A stretch of 64,000 bases of DNA from Mortierella sp. BCC40632. Its lineage: Eukaryota > Mortierellomycota > Mortierellomycetes > Mortierellales > Mortierellaceae. The position numbers and the translations under genes are program-made. The notes beneath the pieces were generated by a model that did not search any database, was not told the origin of the DNA, and saw nothing but the letters and a program-made list of their open reading frames with translations. The first letter of the stretch is position 1; every line of letters starts with the position of its first letter. The stretch covers positions 186,001-250,000 of the forward strand of contig WAEK01000026.1 of assembly GCA_011634665.1 (NCBI GenBank). Direction: 5' to 3'. Shown one piece after another: positions 35,651-48,342 of the stretch.

Positions 35651-36481
35651 TCCATGCTTCGCCCATCTGTGTGCTGGCTATTGGTAGGAAACTGGGGGGA
35701 GCATCCGCTATTTCGTAGAGAAGTGATCCACCCAGGAGAACGCCTGAGAAGTTCGAGAAAGCCTCAAATATTGTAGCTAGAAGGTTTGGGGTCCATGAAC
35801 CTGAATTTCGCGTCGATTTCAACTATGATTGGCTTACATGTGGAGGGAGGCGGCCGGTCCTCCACGGGTCTGGAGAGATTTGTGGAAAAAGAAAAAAGGT
35901 TCCTTTGATCAACCCACAAAAACAAGGAATGAGCCGAAGACACGGAGCAGATGAGAGGGTCATATGGGGAGAGTGTAGACAATTCTTGTGTTTGTAGCAT
36001 TTGTCACTGTGGCTATCAGGCATGTAGCGTTGGCGCCAACACAGACAATCTCTATCTCTCCTCTCCTCACCCCCCCAACAAAGCGCGTGGTCAGGGGGCC
36101 GGGGCCGGACGCTATGGGCCAGCGGCCACTCTCAGCATTGACCAGTCGTGATGATCCCCCTCCTTCCCCCCGCAATCCCGATCTCGGCTTTTTGTTGGCC
36201 CACAGAACACGACGCCTAGCTGAGGAGCCCGTCGCATGCTTTGGTGTGACCATCATTTTCTTTCTTGCTGTTCTGTCAATGGACCAGTGGGAGATGGACG
36301 ACGGAACATAAATAGCGTCGAATATCAACCTGCGGGGGACCACTCCTCCTCTCTTTACTCTTTTCTCCATCTCCCTTCTCCTTTTCCTACCCCCATCGCC
36401 TTTGCTCGGCTTGATCGTTTCCCGCGAAAAAAAAAAAAAGAAAGAAAACCAACAACGACAACAGCAACAATAACAACGAAG

Positions 36482-38803
36482 ATGACCATCTACAAGTCGC
36501 CAGTCGCTGACCAACCCATCCCGCAGATCAACGCGTACTCTTTCGCCATCTCCAATCCTAACAACACTAAGGACGACGCTCCAATCCTCGTTGATGCCCT
36601 TACGAAGCGCACCATTACCTTTGGTCAGTGGAAGAGAGATACTCGCCGATGGGCGACAGGACTGGAGTCTCTGGGATTCAAGCGTGGCGATGTCTGTGCC
36701 ATCTTTTCGTTCAACCAGGTTGACTACTCGGTCGTCATTTTTGGACCCATTATCCTTGGAGGCGTTGCTACGACTGTTAATTCGGCCTATACCGTCGATG
36801 AGTTTGTCTATCAACTCAACGACTCAGGTGCGTCTGTGATTGTCACTCATCCAGAACTCCTTGCGACAGCTCGTGAGGCTGCAAAGCGGGTTGGTATCCC
36901 AGAGAACAAAATCCTTTTGTTTGGTGAAGAAGCTGTCGATGGCTTCCGACCTTACTCTGCAACTTTCCCACCCGAGTCGACTCCTGAAAATCAACTGGCC
37001 CAAGTGGTGAACCTGAATGGACAACCTTCTTTGGAGACGACGGCCATGATCTGTTACTCGAGCGGAACGACAGGCAAGAGCAAGGGTGTTGAACTGTCGC
37101 ATTACAATATTCTGTCCAACAGTTGCCAGATTAAGCCTTTTGAAAGCGAGGTGCATCCACATGACAATGTCACGATTGCAGTTCTTCCTATGTACCACAT
37201 GTAAGATGTTGCCCTTGTGTGTGTGGAGAGGGAGGGGTTGTTGATGTGTTGACTCGGAGAGTGGGGCAACCAATAGTCCTCAGGGCAGGATGGGAGCCAA
37301 CCTGTCAAGCTCACTCTAGAGTCGGCCATTGAAAAAAAAAAAAAAAAAAAAAAATTGACCGCTTTCTTTTTTCTTTTTGTGCACCCTTTTTGACAATAGC
37401 TACGGAATCCAACTCCATTTGATCTATGGCGTCTATAACGTAAGAGTTCTGCCCATCCTCCAGTCCCGTTCAACAACGAGGCGAGCATACCAACTACCTT
37501 ATTTTATTTTATTTTTCAGCAAACAAATGACTCGTCACTCCGATCTTGGCTCAATTTGTGTGTACCGTTGAGATACCGACGTATTTTTTTTTTTTCTTTT
37601 ATGTGTGTGTGTGCGAAATATGTGTTCAACTGTAATAGGGTATCAACACCATCGTCCTGCCAAAGTTCAACCCTGTTGATTTCTTGAAGACCATCCAGGA
37701 TTTCAAGAGTAAGGAACCACCTCCTGTGGGAAAAAAGATGAGAAAAATTAATCAGACCGAAGAGAAGAGGACGAGAAACAAACCGTGACACATGACTGAC
37801 TTCTGAATGTTCCCCCCCCTCTCCCCTGGAATATAGTCCTATCCCTCAACCTGGTGCCACCTCAGATTCTCATGCTCGTCAAGGCCCCAATCGTCGAACA
37901 ATATGATCTCTCCAGCGTCCGCTTCGTCATGTCTGGTGCCGCACCCTGTTCCAAGGAGTTGAGTGAGGCTCTGTTGCAAAAGTTCCCTCAGGTTCGATTC
38001 CGTCAGGGTTATGGTATGTCCGAGATGTCGCCTGCTTCACATATTGGATTCTATGACAAGCCTGTTCATGGTTCGATTGGCCAGGTGATGCCGAATCAGG
38101 AGGTTCGATTGGTCGACCCGACTACAGGCAAGGATGCTGCTCGTGGTGAATCGGGTGAGATCTGGGTGCGTGGACCCAATGTGATGAAAGGATACCGTAA
38201 CAATGTTCAGGCAACACAAGATACCATCGATTCCGAAGGATGGCTTCATACCGGCGATATTGCTATTGTGGATAACGAAGGCAACTTTTTCGTTGTGGAT
38301 CGACTCAAGGAGCTGATCAAGTACAAAGGTAAAAAAAACTCTATCTTATGTTTCTCGTTTTCAAGGATAAAAAAAAAAGAGAGAGATAATAGTTATGATC
38401 AGGAATTCGACAGCCAATATGGAAGGGGGGGGGGAGGTTCCTCACTGTTGCTGACCATGCGATTTCATGAAAACTAGGCTTCCAAGTAGCGCCAGCGGAA
38501 TTGGAGGCACTCTTGATTGCTCACCCTTTGATCATGGATGCTGCAGTCATTGGAGTGGAAAACAAGGAGCAGGCGACCGAGGTCCCGTTGGCGTTTGTGG
38601 TGCGTGCCCCCGTGGAGGCTGCCAAGTCATTGACGGGAGCTCAAGTGGAAGAATATGTGGCCGCCAATGTTGCCGCACACAAGAAACTCCGTGGAGGCGT
38701 TCGTTTCATTGATGCCGTCCCCAAATCAGCTGCCGGAAAGATCCTTCGCAAGGATTTGAGAGCTCTAGTTGCGAGCGAAGCCAAGACCAAGGCAAAGCTG
38801 TAG
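36482..38803 (+). CDS. 4-coumarate-CoA ligase-like acyl-CoA synthetase, peroxisomal
   Basis: Five exons: 36482-37200, 37400-37439, 37639-37708, 37837-38328, 38478-38803; 548 residues. It is an ANL adenylating enzyme: the AMP-binding loop MICYSSGTTGKSKGVELSH (about residues 189-207), GVATTVNSAYTVDEF, the GYGMSEMSP aromatic-loop motif, GWLHTGDIA, the hinge VDRLKELIKYKGFQVAPAE and the C-terminal catalytic Lys in PKSAAGKILRKDLR are all intact. It activates a carboxylic acid to acyl-AMP and transfers it to CoA. Fungal 4CL-like enzymes act on fatty or phenylpropanoid acids; the substrate cannot be told here. The protein ends in Ala-Lys-Leu, a PTS1-type peroxisomal signal, which favours a role in peroxisomal acid activation. 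Exon 2 has 40 bases. Confidence 0.92.
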
Positions 38804-39686
38804 ATAGATATATATTTTGTCAATACAATACCCTTTGTTTTTTTTCCAGCATTTACACGATCAGCGGAGGAGTCAGATTTTGTATTCTAGAGTATTTTAT
38901 TGAGTGAGGTAAGAGCGAGAAGGATATGCGAGAGAGAGGGAGAACCAGGAAAGCGCAATGAGGTGCGCAGAGCAAGTATTTTTTTTTTCTTTCTCTTATT
39001 TTTTTGTGAAGTCTTGAGACAAAAGTTTGAGTGAGAAGCTGGCTGCGCATCACACACACACAAAAAAAAAGAGAGAGGCAAGGAAAGAGTTAAAGAAAAA
39101 AATATCCCTTCCAGTGCGAATCATCCTCCTTCATAAAAGACACAAAAAGCGACCCCCTTGAAGGTCTTGATCGATACGAATAACAAGAAAAAGGAACAGT
39201 ATTTTTTGTCCGCATAGGAGAAATACAACCACCAACATCACATTTTTTTCTTCTTCCTTGATCTCCCTTGCATCACCTTTTTTTTTTTTTTTTTTTTTGT
39301 AGTAGGCAATGGCTTCTGCCTCTTCTCTCAATCTTTTTTGGTTGAGAAGGAGTGCATGTGAAGGAAAGGAGGAAGGGGACAAAAGAGTCATCCCTTTACT
39401 GGACTCACGTGCATTTACTCCTCAAAATGGTTTCTCTCTCACGTCTTTTCCTTCTTCTGGATGGCTCTTTTCCTCACTTTACAACAAAGAAACGACAACA
39501 AAAAAAACAACAAAAACAAATGGAATTATAGCTTAGTAGGATGGAGGGGGGGGGGAGAGGAAATAACACGGAGAGATTAGAGGGATAGATAAGAATAGAT
39601 AAAGAACCATTACAGCAAGTAAACAAAGTAAACAGACAAACAAACTGAAAGACAAAACAAGAAAAGGGGAACTCCTCAGGGACGGA
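38804..39686. other. Convergent 3' spacer
   Basis: 3' flanks of the acyl-CoA synthetase and the Bni4-like gene, with a T23 run at about 39276-39298 and other short A/T runs. No gene supported. Confidence 0.55.
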
Positions 39687-42600
39687 TTAAACAAAGAAAT
39701 GAGTGTAGACCCGACTGTCCTGATGGACCTCCATCTCCTGACTCTTGAACTGGTTCAACTCCAATTTGATCTTGTGTGCAATCGCCGGCGTCAGTTTTGA
39801 TGCCGTAATGTTCGCGTCGCTCGTCCGGTCGTATTGCTCAGGCGTGTATGTCGCATGAACCGTCGGCTCCTCTGTCGAGAATTGGAGCTGACGAGGTGGA
39901 CGAGGTGGGAACATCGAAGCATCGATCATCGCAGCGTTGTAATAATACGATGGTTGATACTGGTACTGAGAATACTGGTATGCCTGTGGTTGCTGCTGTT
40001 GGTAATAAGATCCTTGAGTGTGCTGGGATACTGTCACGGGAGCCTGCTGATAGTGAGAACTCTGATATTGAGCCTGGACTGGCTCTCTCTGGCCATGCTG
40101 ATCATACCCTTGAGGGAGCTGCCCATATCCCTTGTTCATAGACCCACATGCACATCCTTGAGGACAACTTTCCGAAAGACCAAGGCCGACTGCACCTGAA
40201 GGGGATCCAACAGTCGCATTGCTGCTTGCGGACGAAATATTGGACGCAGGCGAAGATGTCGAGGAGGAGGAGGCTGCTGTGGAGGAGGAGGAAGTCAAGC
40301 TTGAGCTCGGTTCATTCACACCACAACCGTTGTCATTCCCATTGCTTGACCCGAGAGGATAATTAATTGATTGTTGCTGTTGCTGGATATGGTAATAGGA
40401 ACCAGGCTGAAGCGATTGTTGGCTACCATTATACACTTCCAAACATCTCTCTCGATCATTACCCCCTCCTGAACAACACAATCCCTGGACGGGGGAAGCC
40501 TCTGCGCCGATATGGTCGACGGATATCCTTGCTGCCGGAGCTGACAACAGAGAGCCGTTGTTATGACCTTGGCTCATTCTAGAAAGTTGTCCATGGTCAT
40601 GATCTGGAGATGACCCGGACGATGACGAATAGTACGGTCCAGCGTCCATTCCATTACTGGAGGTCATCACTCTTGGCTGCACGACCATGCTTAGCCCGCC
40701 TCCTCCCCCTAGGACTGGCGTCTCTACGCTCTCTATTGACGAAGATGATGCTGACGTGCACGAGCAGCACGAAGGGGATGGAGAGAGACGGCAGAGTGGA
40801 TTGGTTGGAGGCGATCCATGTCTAATTGGAGAGGACCCTTGATAACCATCCATGTGCCCAAAGTGTTGTTGCTGTTGGTGGAGGTCATCAGGTATTGTCA
40901 TCGTCAGGACTGGTACCTGGGCTCTTGAGACTGCTGTCGGTGACTGACCACCATAGCATACGTCTGGTGATTGTGCTCCTGTTGGATCTTCGGGCTCTAG
41001 AGGAGCACTGTCGGGATTCTCATAGACAGTCCCTGTCGTCCGGTAGTCACACTCAGACGACGTCGAATATCTCTGAGAATATCTTTTTTGAGAACCATTT
41101 GTATCCCGGTTTCGGGATCGTACCCGTCCGTGGCAGCATGTTCCTCGTTGACGATGGCCATTATAGGTTTCAGTGCCTGTCGTAGGCCCTCCAGTAGTCA
41201 CATCCGTGTCATCCTCAGCAACGCTTGCCAGACCCTCTGGAGAGGCCCCATGCCGCGCTCCGTGGGTTTGATGGTGATGATGATGGTGGTGATGGTGGTG
41301 GTGGTGATGGTAGTGCTGACTATGTCTATGAGCGCTGCCGCTCTGCGACCGCGCTGAAGTCGACCGCCTGCTTCCAGATCGGTGGACCTTGCCTGAAGGA
41401 CCTGATTGAGAGTTGCCATTGATTGGGTGGCGGTGAACAAGTGCTGGTCGAAGAGGTTTAGCCGGTAGCTGTTTCTCTGTTGATTGAAGGGCTGACTTGC
41501 TCTTTTTCTTGCCTTGTTTCTTGAACACGCCATTGAAACCAAGTCGTTTCTTTGGAGGTGCAGGGACGCTCTTCGTCGAGGGGAGCATGGCAGGCGTGTT
41601 GTTCTTCAATGCTCCTGTCAGTCCAGACTCGCCTTCAATCATGGTGGGGTTGATTCCTCCATTTTCAGAGAGTCCCTCCTGATTTGGAGTATGAGCAGAG
41701 CCAGTGTGATCCTGAACATGAGAGGCGCCATCCGAATGTTGTCGCTGCTGACTCTGTGTGTTCGACTTGGAGGATTTGCCTTCATGAAGGTCATTCAATG
41801 AATGTCGGCGCTGGAAACTGGCAATCTGCCGTCCAACTGCCACGAGCGGGTTCTCGACATGGGGCAAGGACGAAGAACGGTGTTGCTTGGCTCGACTCTC
41901 TTGTGGATTCCGAGGATGAAAGAACGACGAGATTGTGGCGAACGAAAGTCGCTTTTTCAGTGTCCTTGTTGGCGTTCGCACCGTTTCTGGATACTCTCCC
42001 GCACCAGAGACGGTCGTGGTTTGACTGGTGGGCAACGGGGGTTTTGCTACAACCAGTGTCGGGCCCGCGCTCTTCTCTGTCACAACCTGCGCGCATAGGG
42101 AATGGATCGCTGCTGAACCATGATCAACACGTCCTATTGCCGTTTGATCTTGTGGACTATGGATCATGGGCGGCGCAACAGATGAAAGGGTTGGTAATGT
42201 CACTCCGGCATGCTGTTGCATCGATAAGGCCGTCGTCGCCACAGACTTTAACCGAGGTGAGGCGCAGGGCGAGACGTCGGGTGAGGACAATGGAGTGACC
42301 GTTTGTGCAGAACCACGTCGAGTATTGTCGTTTGTTGTCCGGATCGTAGTATCTGTAGTGGCATTGGTGGCCGTAGACGAGACTGATCCCCTATGGTAGG
42401 TTGGAATTGAGAGCTGGGCCATCGCAGTCGGAGTCGTGGTTGCAGTTGCCATTGCGGATTCGTTATCCTGGACATGCTTATGTTTGGCTACAAAGACCTT
42501 ACGAAGCTTCTCTGCGAACGAGGCTTTCTTACGGACAGTGTGCTGCAGCGGTAAATCTTGTTCTGAGGCGGATGACGAAAGAGGAAGGGAGTGAGTAACT

Positions 42601-43289
42601 TGGGCAGCCCCTGCTACCCCCGCTGCTGTTGTTGTTGCTGTTGTTGTTGTGGGTGTTGACGCCTCTGCTGACGATACCAGAACACCGACTAATGCATTGG
42701 TGGGGCTAGGAGGAGCAGTAGCAATTTGTTCCATTGCAAAAACGCCCATATTGGAAAGTGTCATTGCGCCGGCGTCGCCTTTGCTGTCTTCATCAGTTTC
42801 TTCCTCGATGGAGTCGCTGCCAATATGTATCGTATGACTAGGGTCTTCGTCAAAGGGATGGACTGACTGCTGATCCAAGGAGACCCTGGCTGCAGCCCTT
42901 GCGGCGGTGGCAGCATCGTATCCGCTGGCCCTGTCATCGCAGGGTGAGGGGGAGCTGCAATCGATATCTTCGGTGCCATTCAGGTGCTGTTCCTTGACCA
43001 AGTCTTGTCGGAAAGAGTGTGGCTGCCAAGCTATTTCGTTTTGATTGACCATGGGAGTCGCATGTGGGAGAGGAAAAGGTGAGTTTGCAGCTTTCTCGCA
43101 AGAGAGATGATAGGGTGATGACAATACGCAATGACCAAGGTGGAATAGTTTCTTTCTTTCTCTTTCACGCTGTGCACGGGTGGGAATGTCCTATTAATGT
43201 TATTATTACACTTGCTTATCCCAGCCCACACAATTCCAGTCCATGCGGAAGGTTCAAAGTTGTGTAGAGCAATTGCGGATAGTCAAGGG

Positions 43290-43328
<39 letters not shown>

Positions 43329-44849
43329 CCACCACCTCCTCCCCCCCTCTCCCCCCCCCCCTCTCTCTTCCTCTTTCGCACTACTCCCGTATTCCCCTTT
43401 CTCATATTTCACCAAAGACAGAACATGTGTGGGATCCACCTCATCTGTATCTCCCTCTCTCTTATGTGTTATGAGCAAGGTCCAATGCCAGCGTCACGGC
43501 CAGTGGGCTCGTACCCACTCAACCCTCCCTCCAGAGCATCAGGGACATGAAGCAGGGATAAAAAGGAGACGACCCGGGGGCAAGGTTCGATTGGAGGGCC
43601 CTTTTTTTTTTTTTTTTTTTTTACCTGCGTTTGGCTGATTGGGCTTTGCTCCACGAGCCATCAGCACGTCCATTTCGCTGGGTGTTGCGGGTGAGGTCGA
43701 GGGCGAGGAGAAGGCGGAGATTCCTGACGAGGGCGAGAGGGGCGGGGGAGAGGTTGAGAAAGTCGCCATTGTAGTAAAGGCCGAGATCGCACCTGAGGTG
43801 CCGATAGTTAATTGCGGCAAACCCACTACTGGACTCTTACTCTCACCGCCGATGTTGCTGTTCATGCTATTGCTGCTTCCACTGCTACTGCTAACACCGA
43901 CCATTGGCTGCTGCGATCTTTCCGTCATCTGTGAGAACATGGCAATGGTTGCTTGGACTTTGCCGACCTGATCAGACTCTGGGATGGTGTGATCGTAGTG
44001 GCGGTGGGTATCGTGACGGTTCAGGTAGGGCAATGGAGGTGGTTGTCGAGGCAGAAGGAGCGGATTCTTGTCGTGACCAGGAGATGGTGCCTGGGGGTTC
44101 TGATCTGGTTCCGAAGAATTCTGGTCGTGATCGTGGTCGTGGATCTGGTGGGCGTTGCGGTGGTGAGGCGGAGGGGGATGGCTGAGGCGTCGAGTCAGAC
44201 GAAGGCCAGCAGAGACTGGACTGGAATGGGGTAGAACCGTGGACAACGGCGGGAATGGGTCAGAGTTGTGAAGAGTCTTAGGAAAAAGAGTCGGAGATGG
44301 AAACGAAGGAGATGAAATGGTCGCAGAGGGCGGGGAGGAGCAGGAGGAAGAGGAGGAAGAGGGAGAGACTGGGAACGGGGTGGTCATAGCCGAGTCTTGC
44401 TGGCCTGGGGAGAGAACTGTGAGGGACGGGAACGTCCGATCTTGCTCTGGTTCGAGCAGCAAAGGCGTTCCCGTTGTTATTGTAGTTAGGTGGTGGAGGT
44501 TAGAGGATGAAGAAACTGTGCGGACAAGACGATGAGGACAAGTTGGTTGCACGACAACGGTAGTTGTTATTGAACCGCCTTTGCTGTTGTCGTCACCGTC
44601 GTTGTTGCTGCCCTCTACTAGACTGGTAGTTGGAAATGAGGGCGGGGCGGAGAGACCAGGCAAGGAAGAGTGGCTGTGGATGTGAGGTTGGCTAGGAGGC
44701 GGGGGCGGAGACGGAAGGAGTTGTGTATATGCAAATGGCGGCTCACCAGAGTGCATAGATGAAGGATGGTAGGAGGAAGAGGAAGAGGAGGAGGAGGATG
44801 CAGAACCTTCCATGGATACAGCTTCGTTGATACTGGCACAGTCTGCCAT
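39687..44849 (-). CDS. Large Bni4-like scaffold with conserved PP1-binding-type tail
   Basis: Two exons, 44849-43625 and 43030-39687, join in frame to 1522 residues. Nearly all of it is disordered: Ser-rich N-terminus, PP-rich stretches, a run of 14 His near 41270-41310, and Tyr/Gln-rich tail (YQYSQYQYQPSYY). The only globular-looking part is the last 75 residues: RQLQFS, then YDRTSDANITASKLTPAIAH, KIKLELNQFKSQEMEVHQDS and RVYTHFF. From memory this matches the C-terminus of fungal Bni4-like proteins, where an RVxF-like motif binds PP1 (Glc7) and the following helix and THFF end are conserved; Bni4 directs chitin synthesis at the bud neck. The intron (about 594 bases, with a T35 run) is unusually long, but CGCAG|GTAAAA and AAATAG|CTTGG keep frame. 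Two separate genes remain possible. Confidence 0.62.
43294..43328. repeat. T35 homopolymer plus C-rich tract in the Bni4-like gene intron
   Basis: Thirty-five T followed by CCACCACCTCCTCCCCCC-like C-rich sequence to about 43360, inside the predicted 594-base intron. Confidence 0.9.
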
Positions 44850-45629
44850 TGTGTTCGATATTATGTAACAGCTAGTTTGGATACCTTTTTACGAGGAGAG
44901 ACTCAGAGGATGTGGTGATGAGAACGGAGAAGCAGCGAGAAAGAATCAATGGAAGAGTGAGAGAAAAAAAGAAAGAGAAAGAAAAAGAGCGATCCGGCCT
45001 TAATTTGAAAAAAGACTCATCCTCTCTTTGCAAAGGCATTCACGGGGACAATAGCATTGGCCTGCGAGGATCGAGCGCTGAGAGCAGCTCAATAAGCGGG
45101 AAAGAGCGCTGGACAGACAGAGGCAAGGCAGCATCGGATCACCGAGCGAAAAAATGCAAGATGGACGGATGCAACGACCAGAGGTCAAGAGTGTGAGATG
45201 TGGCGCGATTGCCAAATGCTGCCGGATACAGAATAGCCAAGGGAGAACAAGCAAGCGAGAGAAAGTGAGAAAATGAGGAGCCAAGATGCGTGAGGCAACA
45301 GGGAGACATCATCAACGCAGTGGCGACGGGCCGTGAGCATTGGAGCAACCATTCTACGGCACTGCCCTCCAGGACAGAGTGAGCCGCTTTAGCAAAAAGG
45401 GGGAGGCGACAAATAAGTTTGATACAGGAGGGCAAGGTAGTTTTTCAGTGTCTGGAGGGAAAAAAGGGAGATAGGACTAAAGTCGTGGGCACGAGTGAGG
45501 TATGGCAGAAATGTGCAAGTATTCACACGTCCAGCAATGGGCCTGTTTGAGTTGAGTGAAAGGGTCGTTACTATCAAATAGCCGACGCATCACAACATGA
45601 TAGTGGCCTGCAAGCATGCCACGATAGTT

Positions 45630-45635
<6 letters not shown>

Positions 45636-45699
<64 letters not shown>
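45636..45699. repeat. (CT)32 microsatellite
   Basis: About 64 bases of pure CT dinucleotide, the longest dinucleotide repeat of the window, upstream of the Bni4-like gene. Confidence 0.92.
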
Positions 45700-45702
<3 letters not shown>

Positions 45703-48149
45703 CAACTGCAATCGGTAAAGGCTCTTTCAGTTGGGGACAAAGTGCTGACATGAGAACCAGCTTTTGCAAAGGAGTTCCATAGGAGCCGTAAAGGCCATAC
45801 TTCCAGTACCATCACAACAGACAACAAGAGCCAAGTGTCGGGTATTCATGTCCTGAAGCAATATCCAAAGCGGTGATCATGTTTCTGTGACCTACTCTTG
45901 CTTGTGTGTTCTAAGACTCTTCAAGGGACAGGTTGCGTTCCTGTTTTGTAGATCCATGAGGTAACCTGGAGACAAGATTCTTGAAAATCTGGGATAGGAG
46001 GTCACTGGCTCTCATGAGCATCCTTGTTGTTGCTGTCTTTGTTGTTGTTAAGAATAATACGCCTGGTATAGAGCAGGCGGATAGAAGTCAGGGCGACGAG
46101 GAGATAGCAGTAGGAGAACAATTGAGGAGGAAGTGCTGAAATCTCAAGGAGAACGACGCATCCAGAGGCAGGAGGTGCTCCAACGACACAATCATAAAAC
46201 AGACTCCATTCACGCTATCGCTTGTAGTGTTTGAGGAAAGGGTTGTTGCGAAAACGAAACAACACATACGATTGCTCTATTCGATCCGAGGGGGGGGGAA
46301 TTGAGTGTCATATCGCATCCGTGCAGAATTGTTTATATGCGGTTTGAGCTGTAGCTTTTAGCGCATGGCAAATGGTCAATGGTCCACTTGCACAGCATGA
46401 GCGGGATAGGCTCTCCTGTGTTTATTTTCGAGGGGTGGGGCTTTGGCTTCGTGTCATTGGAGGCAAGTGGTGCTATCCCAGGGTACTGTGGCCTTTGTAT
46501 CATCCTGGATGTTGTACGACTACTTCTAGTGGCTCATTGTCGGTAAGTCCCACTCCTCGGCGCCCATTTACCGTGCATCGCCGCGGTAGTTCGACGTTAT
46601 GCTACGTAGTAAGTGATCCTCCCTTTCCTTTCCAGGCTGTTGAAGGTTGTATCAAGCTAGTGCATGTTTAGTCGGAAATCAAACCACTCGAAATCATAGT
46701 CCGACTGAGGACGTCAATAGAAAGCAATAAAAACCCCAACAAGGGTGGCAAACAGTTCATTGGTGGAAATTAAAGAGTGACAGGAGCCTCAGGCCTTGAA
46801 AGGAAATAATACGTCTTGGACAGGGAGGAGTTGATGACACAGCCGTCTCCGACAAGACGTTCGTCAAAGTATCAATCAGGATCTCTCAAGACCTCACAGA
46901 CTCCTCTGTTTTGCATTCAACCCAGAGAAAAGAGTGCGGGAAAGGGCGTGTTGGGATAAACATTAAGGCAGAGGGAATACCAATGTTCCAAAAGAGGATT
47001 TTTGTTAGCCAAACTGGGCGTCCATCTGTTGCTCTCTCAGCACATTTCCGGTTTTCATTATTGTTCTAAGATCCAAGAGAGATACGCGAGTACATACACG
47101 CAGACCAGGAGCCTACATGCTGACAAACTTCCTCCCTCTCTTTAAACGGATAAGTAGTGACATGCTACGCATTTGTAGCCAGGAACAGCCTCTGTGGGTG
47201 GCTTCCTCTGCTTAGCGGCTAAACCGCAGCTCCGGAATAAATGACAGAGTCGAATATCAGCTACTGTGCTGGTGCTGAGAATAATAATTTTGGAAAAGGT
47301 ATCAATAGGTCATACAGCATGCTCACGCCCATTTCGATGTCATGGTGCTGAGAAACAGCCTTTTTGGGGCGATCCAGCCCAGAGGCGAAGGGAGAACAGT
47401 CGTGGCCCAGGCGCAGCACAGTTACAAAAACGATAGTAAGGGTCTTTCCAAGATTTTATTTCCGGGGGAAATGTTTAAGCAGCCGCTTTGGGGTGTAGAG
47501 AACGAACTCCCATTCCCTTGAGGCTCATCAACATAGACTGTGTTCCTGAAATTAGAGCTTTTGGCAGAAAAGACGGAGAGGTGCCCCTGGATTCTCTTTG
47601 ACTCGATGGATAGTACGGCCTTTGGGGAAGGGAAGGGGGAATAAAGGTGGGAGGAAGAGAGAGCTGAAGGACCAGAGGATGTAGAGGACCGTAGCAAACC
47701 GCTCAATGTTTTAGGGGGGATGGTGGGAGGGAAGAACGCCTTGGTAGGATTGAAGGCAACGGGTCAGGATAGGGGGGAGGGGGCGATTTCTACTCTTGGC
47801 GAGCGCGTCCACAAGTTCGGAGACGCTTTCGGACCTCAAAGAGTAGGCCACAGGGTTGCAGGACAAACCTGTTTGTGATCCCAACTCTAATCCGGATATA
47901 CATACAAACGCTACCACTCTCTTGTGCCGAATTATACCAAATGGTGGCCGCGAGGGCCAAATCTAAACAAAGTTGTCCAAATAAGACAATCTTCTTCCAC
48001 CTCCGAGAGCGTGTGAGCACGGGCGGATGAACTGTGGGTGAGGCCAGAGCCTCAGGCCACCACTCTCCCCCCTTCCCATTCCCCGCGGCCACTGTTTCCA
48101 TCGATTGTCCTGCCTAATTGTATTGCCGCTATGCCATCGACCTGATTGA

Positions 48150-48156
48150 TATAAAG
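48150..48156 (+). promoter_or_regulatory. TATA box of the MFS transporter gene
   Basis: TATAAAG in TTGATATAAAGACCCC, followed by a CT-rich leader (CTCCCCCATCTCTTC and more) and the ATG about 190 bases downstream. Confidence 0.5.
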
Positions 48157-48342
48157 ACCCCTGTTGGAGGCTTCTCCCCCATCTCTTCTTTACTACAGTT
48201 GTGCCTCTAGCTACCATCCCCGCCATTCTCCGCTTCCTCGTTCTACTATCTTTCCCCTGCTATTCTTCTACACCCTTCTTCTTTACCTTTCCCTCCACAG
48301 TCTCGCCCATTTGATTCGCCTAAAAAGTAGTAAAGGCGTACA

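Larger units (their letters stand above)
33285..36481. other. Gene-poor region upstream of ACT1 and the acyl-CoA synthetase
   Basis: About 3.2 kb without supported genes. It holds (CT)n at 33349-33384, (GA)n at 34148-34189, CTTTCTCT repeats at 35240-35275 and an A32 run at 35616-35647. Frames at 33499-33894, 34596-35030 and 35960-36814 lack motifs. Bases 36340-36480 are a pyrimidine-rich then CAACAA-rich leader of the ligase gene, with ACATAAATAG near 36306 as a possible TATA element. Confidence 0.5.
44850..48342. other. Gene-poor intergenic region of about 3.5 kb
   Basis: Upstream region of both the Bni4-like gene (-) and the MFS gene (+). It has (CT)n at 45636-45699 and ordinary mixed sequence beyond that, with no motif-bearing frame on either strand. 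I see no tRNA (no paired A and B boxes). A frame at 46372-46671 has no supporting features. A non-coding RNA cannot be excluded. Confidence 0.5.

Noticed and set aside
37981..38060. GGTTCGAT-like sequences resembling tRNA B boxes
   Set aside because: They fall in the coding sequence of the acyl-CoA synthetase (Val-Arg-Phe-Arg and Gly-Ser-Ile codons) and have no A box or cloverleaf pairing.
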